64,000 bases of DNA, taken from Halorussus aquaticus (GTDB lineage: Archaea > Halobacteriota > Halobacteria > Halobacteriales > Haladaptataceae). The DNA lies in NCBI RefSeq assembly GCF_024218795.1, contig NZ_CP100403.1, positions 62,001-126,000 of the forward strand, written 5' to 3'. The notes beneath the pieces are model-generated. The model was not told where the DNA came from and did no database searches. It was given only the letters and a program-made list of their open reading frames with translations. A program made the position numbers and the translations under genes. Positions 59,938-64,000 of the stretch are shown in pieces (the first letter of the stretch is position 1; the number at the start of each line of letters is the position of its first letter).

Positions 59938-60366
59938 ATGCCTGGTAACGTTCTCGTCGCTTTGGACGGCTCCCCGCTCGCCGAGCGTGCGCTCACGTAC
60001 GCACTCGAGACCTTCCCGGACGCCGCCCTCACCACGATTTACGTCATCAACCCGATTGACTCGGTGATCGACGTGGAGGCTGGCGGCTTGCCAGTCGCAG
60101 AGGACTGGTACGATACCGCCCAAGAACGGGCGACCGAAATTCACACGACAGCGACGGATCTCGCGGCAGAACACGATGTTGCCCTCAAAAACGTTACAGA
60201 GGTGGGTAAACCCGCGCGTGAGATCCTCGAATACGCTGACAGCCACGGCATCGATCAGATCGTTCTGGGGAGCCACGGCCGGTCAGGTATTGACCGGGCG
60301 CTGCTTGGAAGTGTTGCCGAAACAGTCACCCGCCGAGCACGGATTCCGGTGACAATCATTGGATGA
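59938..60366 (+). CDS. UspA universal stress protein
   Basis: 142 residues with the complete UspA fold: NVLVALDGSPLAERALTYAL at the N-terminus and the ATP-binding GSHGRSGIDRALLGSVAETV near the C-terminus, ending RARIPVTIIG. Such proteins bind ATP and respond to stress. The ATG at 59938 matches the family start. It lies just outside the origin, next to a decayed metal ATPase. Confidence 0.9.
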   Translation: MPGNVLVALDGSPLAERALTYALETFPDAALTTIYVINPIDSVIDVEAGGLPVAEDWYDTAQERATEIHTTATDLAAEHDVALKNVTEVGKPAREILEYADSHGIDQIVLGSHGRSGIDRALLGSVAETVTRRARIPVTIIG

Positions 60367-60529
60367 TTTCTCCGACTAGCGTATCGATACCAAGGAACTC
60401 TCCGAGGCCCCGGACTCTGTATGTTGTCGGACAAATACTCATTGGTGTACCTAAAACGTGAAATCAAAACAAGCCATAGGTGCCGAGAAAGTGGCTATTA
60501 CTGAATCACAATCTCTCTCGACGTGTTCG

Positions 60530-61818
60530 ATCAAAATCGAACGACGAGGGGGTCGGGGCGACGCGGGAGCACGGGCACTCGAACAACATTTCAAGCGTCT
60601 CACCGGCGCCCACGATGTCGACGTCTCATTCCTCTCATTGTCGTCGCTGCTCTCCTTGTCGGTGCTCTCCGACTGGTGCGCGCCAGGAATCCGGCTGCTG
60701 CATTGCTGGGCGTGTTGGGTGTCTTGTTGGTTGCGTCTCCGTGGGCTCTCGGCCTTGCGACGCCACTTTCTGTCGCCACGACCATCGAGGAGGCGATGCG
60801 ACGGGGTATCGTCATCTTCGATGAAACGATCTTCGAACGGTTACGGGAGATAGACGTCGTCGTGTTCGACAAGACTGGTACCCTGACGACCGGCCAGATG
60901 AGCGTGATCGACGCGGATGCGCCGGCTGACTTGTTAGCGGCCGCGGCAGCACTGGAGCGTCGGGCGTCACATCCGGCTGCGGAGGCAATCGCGGCTGAAT
61001 TCGCTCCCGTGGACGGGGTTGACGATTCGACGTTGCCCGATGGTGGGCTCGCTGATGAATCGAACCAGGAACACGGTGGCCACATACAGGACTTCAGCAG
61101 CCATTCAATGGGTGTCGAAGGCGTCGTTGCTGATACGAAGGTTCTCGTCGGGCATCCGGATCTCTTCGAACGACGGGGCTGGACCGTGCGTAATGACCTT
61201 CTGACTCAAGTCACAGACGCACGCAGCTTCGGCCGGCTTCCGGTACTCGTCGGACGGGACGGTCGAGCGGAGGGGCTTGTTATCGTCGGTGACGAACCCC
61301 GAGAACGGTGGGACGACACCGTCACCCAGTTGAGTGAACAGGGTATCGATATCGTCGTCCTGACTGGCGACGACGAGGACGCTGCCGAGTTCTTCAGCCA
61401 GCATCCACACGTCGATCACGTGTTTGCGGACGTTCCTCCTGCGGGGAAGACGGCGACGGTTCGCCGGTTACAAGCGGACCACTACGTCACGATGGTCGGG
61501 GATGGAACGAACGATGCCCCCGCACTCGCGCAAGCAGATCTCGGTATTTCACTCGGTAGTGGGACGGCGATCGCATCTGATGCAGCCGATCTTGCAATCG
61601 TCGATGATGATCTCGAGTCCGTCGAAACGGCGTTCGACCTTGCGCGTGCGGCTCGGCGTCGGGTGAGGCAAAACACTGTCCTGGCACTCCTCTATAATGC
61701 GATTTCGATTCCGTTAGCAGCTATCGGGCTCTTCAACCCGCTCCTCGCGATGGCGGCGGTAGTCACCAGTAGCGGGCTTCTCGCAATGAATTCGTTCCGA
61801 GAGCTACTTGATAAGTGA
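60530..61818 (+). pseudogene. truncated, frameshifted heavy-metal P-type ATPase
   Basis: From about 60625 the frame reads the C-terminal half of a P1B ATPase: membrane helices, SPWALGLATPLSVATTIEEA, the phosphorylation motif VVFDKTGTLTTGQMSVIDAD, and the hinge VTMVGDGTNDAPALAQADLG, then two membrane helices. The first 90 bases are in another frame (GDAGARALEQHFKRLTGAHD), and the metal-binding domain and first six membrane helices are absent. The usual CPC/CPH metal motif reads SPW. Transport is unlikely. Confidence 0.7.
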
Positions 61819-61836
61819 CTCCGTTCCCGCTTCGAT

Positions 61837-63036
61837 TCAATCGGCAGGCACGATCGATGTCGACTGGTTAGGGCTGCGAGCTGATTTGATCGAGTAGAGC
61901 AGACTCCCGGTAAACAGGAGAAGGCTCCCGACGATGAACAGCGCACTGAGTGGTGAGGCGGAATCGACGAACACCCAGTAGAGAGGGGCAGCAATCGAGG
62001 GGCCGGCAGCCAGTACCGCGATCTTCGCGACGAGTGGACCACAGCAACCACAGGTACACGTCCCGACGATTGCCGCACTCCCGGCGGTCCCTTCAGTCAT
62101 ACCGGCCCGTTCCTCGACGCGCCAGTGACGGGCGATGAGAGCGGCGTTCAATCCAATGAGTCCGCTCAACATTCCGACGATGATGACTTGGCCGGGTGAC
62201 AAGGCCAGGAAGAACGGGATGTGTGGGATTGCAATTTCGAGTGTGGGCCACGTGACCAGCTGATAGATAGCGGGAAGAACGACGACTGTCACCTCGTGGG
62301 GGAACCCTTCTTCGGGGAAAAACGAGAGATAGCCCGTCACGGAGATGAAAAAGAGTGCCAATACGACACCGACACCGATGCCGAAGCGACGAGCGACTGG
62401 ATCGCGCATGACGGCGCGAATGACGCTCCCTGCGTCTTTCCAAACGACGTAGCCGACCAGAATTGGCGTTCCAAGGACGATTGCGTACCCGAGCGGATGG
62501 GTGTCGCTTGCGTGACCGGGAATAAGATAGGGGTACGAAATCCACAATCCCATGAGAATGCCGAGGAACGTATACCGTGGGCGGGATGGCCAGCGCAGCC
62601 AGCCGACGACAAAGCTTGCGACCATGATTCCCAAGCCACTCAGTAGGGCCAGTGGCTGATACCACGACCGGGGGAACGGCATCGAACTTGCAGTGTATGT
62701 CGGATCTGGGGAGAGCCCCTCGAAAAGAACGGCCCCGAGTGCAGTGACAGTTATACCGACGAACACGCCGTAGAGGGCGGCTGTCGGCGTGATTCGACCG
62801 ATCCGTTTGAGAAGGATGAACCCTCCGAGGATGGCGGCACCGACCAGTACCAGGATGAGTCCGTGGTCTTGCGAGAGTCCACCGGTTGCATTCGCGCCGT
62901 GGGCGGACGCGATGGGGACCTGCGTTAGCATAAAGATCGCGGCGAGAAGTACAGAAAGTGGCCGAACAGACCCAATTCGAGAGGTCTGTCCACGGGAGGG
63001 TTCCCCCCGCGGTTGACGCTCTTCCGGTGACATCAT
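61837..63036 (-). CDS. polytopic membrane protein of unknown function
   Basis: 399 residues. An N-terminal signal or helix (about 25-45, ending ASAHG) is followed by about ten hydrophobic helices. A cysteine cluster TCTCGCCGPLVAKIAVLAAG in the second last loop suggests metal or redox chemistry. It is convergent with the decayed metal ATPase, so metal handling is possible, but the family is not recognised. Starts at 63036 and 63033 are both ATG. Confidence 0.7.
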   Translation of the reverse strand: MMSPEERQPRGEPSRGQTSRIGSVRPLSVLLAAIFMLTQVPIASAHGANATGGLSQDHGLILVLVGAAILGGFILLKRIGRITPTAALYGVFVGITVTALGAVLFEGLSPDPTYTASSMPFPRSWYQPLALLSGLGIMVASFVVGWLRWPSRPRYTFLGILMGLWISYPYLIPGHASDTHPLGYAIVLGTPILVGYVVWKDAGSVIRAVMRDPVARRFGIGVGVVLALFFISVTGYLSFFPEEGFPHEVTVVVLPAIYQLVTWPTLEIAIPHIPFFLALSPGQVIIVGMLSGLIGLNAALIARHWRVEERAGMTEGTAGSAAIVGTCTCGCCGPLVAKIAVLAAGPSIAAPLYWVFVDSASPLSALFIVGSLLLFTGSLLYSIKSARSPNQSTSIVPAD

Positions 63037-63094
63037 TCGGCCTTGGACAGGGAGCCACTTCTACCTGACTGATTTACCAGAATTGAGGCGAGAA

Positions 63095-63135
63095 TGCCCC
63101 TTCCTCAAGGAGCGAGTATTGCGAGCGAGTAGGGA
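63095..63135 (+). repeat. IS-end-like sequence before tnpB
   Basis: CCCCTTCCTCAAGGAGCGAG followed by TATTGCGAGCGAGTAGGGAG resembles the tail at 8055-8100 (reverse strand). It lies 65 bases before the tnpB start and may be the remaining end of another IS200/IS605-type element. Confidence 0.35.
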
Positions 63136-63200
63136 GAGGATGAATCGCCGCACGACAGTACAAACCATTAAGCGAACACATCTCTAATCAAGGGATAGCG

Positions 63201-64000
63201 ATGGAGTACAGTCACCGCTACCCCGCATACCCAACACAACAGGTAGCGGCTGTACTGGACTCTCACATCGACAGTCATCGCCAAGCGTACAACTACACCC
63301 TGTACGAGTACGAGAACGTGGACGCCGACGACATCGGTTCCGCGTACAAACACCACTACCGACTCACCGACTGGAAAGACGAATACCCCATCTTCTCGGA
63401 AGTTAACTCCAAAGCACTGCAACGAACCGTCACTCGGTTCTACCAGAACCTCAACGGACTCTCCGAGCAGAAGCAAAACGGACGCAAGGTCGGGAAGCTC
63501 AAGTGGAAGTCACCAAAGGAGTTCCAGAGTATGACGTATTCGCAGTCTGGCTTCGAACTCAAAAACACGAGTGGCCGACGCGCGACGCTCTGGCTCTCTA
63601 AAATCGGAGACATCCCGATCCGCTACCACCGCGAAATCCCCGACGAAGCCGCCATCAAAGAAGTCACCATCAAGAAGGAGACAACTGGCGACTGGTTCGT
63701 CTCCTTCGGGCTGGAAACCGACGACGCCGACCTAACCGAGAAACCCGACGTGAACTCGATCAATACGAGCAATAGCGTGGGTCTTGACCTTGGGATCCTC
63801 GACTATATTCACACCTCAGATGGTACGACTGTAGATTGGCTCGACCTCGAAGACGAGTACGACCGAGTCCGCCACGACCAACGCAAACTCTCGCGGAAAG
63901 AACAAGGGTCGAACAACTACGAGAAGCAACGCCGAAAAGTGGCGAAGGTCAAGCGACACATCCGTCGGAAGGTGTTGGACTACCAGCACAAAATCACGAC
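63201..64000 (+). mobile_element. tnpB: IS1341-type tnpB, 5' part
   Basis: The frame from the ATG at 63201 runs open to the window edge (266 codons). It reads as TnpB: HRYPAYPTQQVAAVLDSHID, KHHYRLTDWKDEYPIFSEVN, KVGKLKWKSPKEFQSMTYSQ, and the RuvC-I motif SVGLDLGILDYIHTSDGTTV (about residue 193), followed by the helical RKLSRKEQGSNNYEKQRRKV bridge. TnpB is an RNA-guided nuclease that helps its element persist. No tnpA is seen upstream, so it is an orphan (IS1341) form. The guide-RNA end lies outside the window. Confidence 0.9.

Noticed and set aside
1..64000. tRNA, rRNA or CRISPR features
   Set aside because: None could be recognised by eye; small RNA genes without a known motif cannot be excluded.

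Overview
The window is haloarchaeal accessory DNA. Predicted proteins are strongly acidic, and the families present are typical of class Halobacteria: HTH-10/Bat-type regulators, HalOD1 output domains, DUF7342/DUF7344 proteins, a TFB homologue, Orc1/Cdc6, a Tat-exported lipoprotein and TnpB of the IS1341 type. Genus cannot be told from the sequence. Almost everything between about 8.3 and 59.5 kb looks like one large mobile replicon (plasmid or integrated element). It has its own type IV secretion-like DNA transfer operon, PriS/PriL-like primase, RPA-like protein, Orc1/Cdc6 and an origin with ORB-like repeats. The edges (1-6 kb and 59.9-64 kb) carry ordinary stress, metal and signalling genes plus decayed pieces. 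No rRNA, tRNA or CRISPR array was seen.

Layout. 0-1.2 kb: end of a membrane protein gene, then a fluoride riboswitch driving two overlapping crcB/fluC genes. 1.4-6.1 kb: Bat-type regulator, three HalOD1 proteins, small zinc-finger proteins, a DUF7344 regulator and a frameshifted DUF7344 relic. 6.1-7.9 kb: a DUF7342 gene with a truncated partner, and a Doc-like Fic protein. 8.3-22.5 kb: a phage-type repressor divergent from a nine-gene transfer operon (pilin-like protein, surface protein, Tat lipoprotein, VirB6/TrbL-like protein, PrgI/VirB3-like protein, VirB4 ATPase, coupling ATPase, PriS-like and PriL-like primase). Most of these genes overlap or nearly touch.

22.7-24.1 kb: HEPN-type cargo gene. 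24.4-29.4 kb: element backbone with a DUF7342-TumE toxin-antitoxin pair. 29.6-33.5 kb: cargo, including an Mrr-like nuclease. 33.5-35.2 kb: very GC-rich leader with a 19-bp inverted repeat, then an RPA-like gene. 35.3-41.8 kb: a distinct cargo island with a CARF-HTH regulator, a possible TIM-barrel protein, a DsbA-like protein lacking its cysteines behind an acidic arm, a Tat-leader membrane protein, a 19-residue-repeat protein and a PD-(D/E)XK-like nuclease. 42-57.4 kb: many small zinc-finger/DUF genes, ArdC-peptidase, SWIM protein, ATPase and Mrr-like protein. 57.4-59.5 kb: replication origin and orc1/cdc6. 59.6-64 kb: primase fragment, UspA, decayed metal ATPase, a polytopic membrane protein and tnpB running off the end.

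Two repeated non-coding signals tie the backbone together. The first is a family of about fourteen T-tract-plus-hairpin elements, almost always 37-73 bases before a start codon, whose stems change by compensatory substitution while the loop keeps a GA..GGGT-like core. The second is a family of four long-spaced inverted repeats, TTAACCAAC N23/24 GTTGGTTAA, in gaps between genes. Both look like regulatory signatures of the element and I do not recognise either as a described motif.
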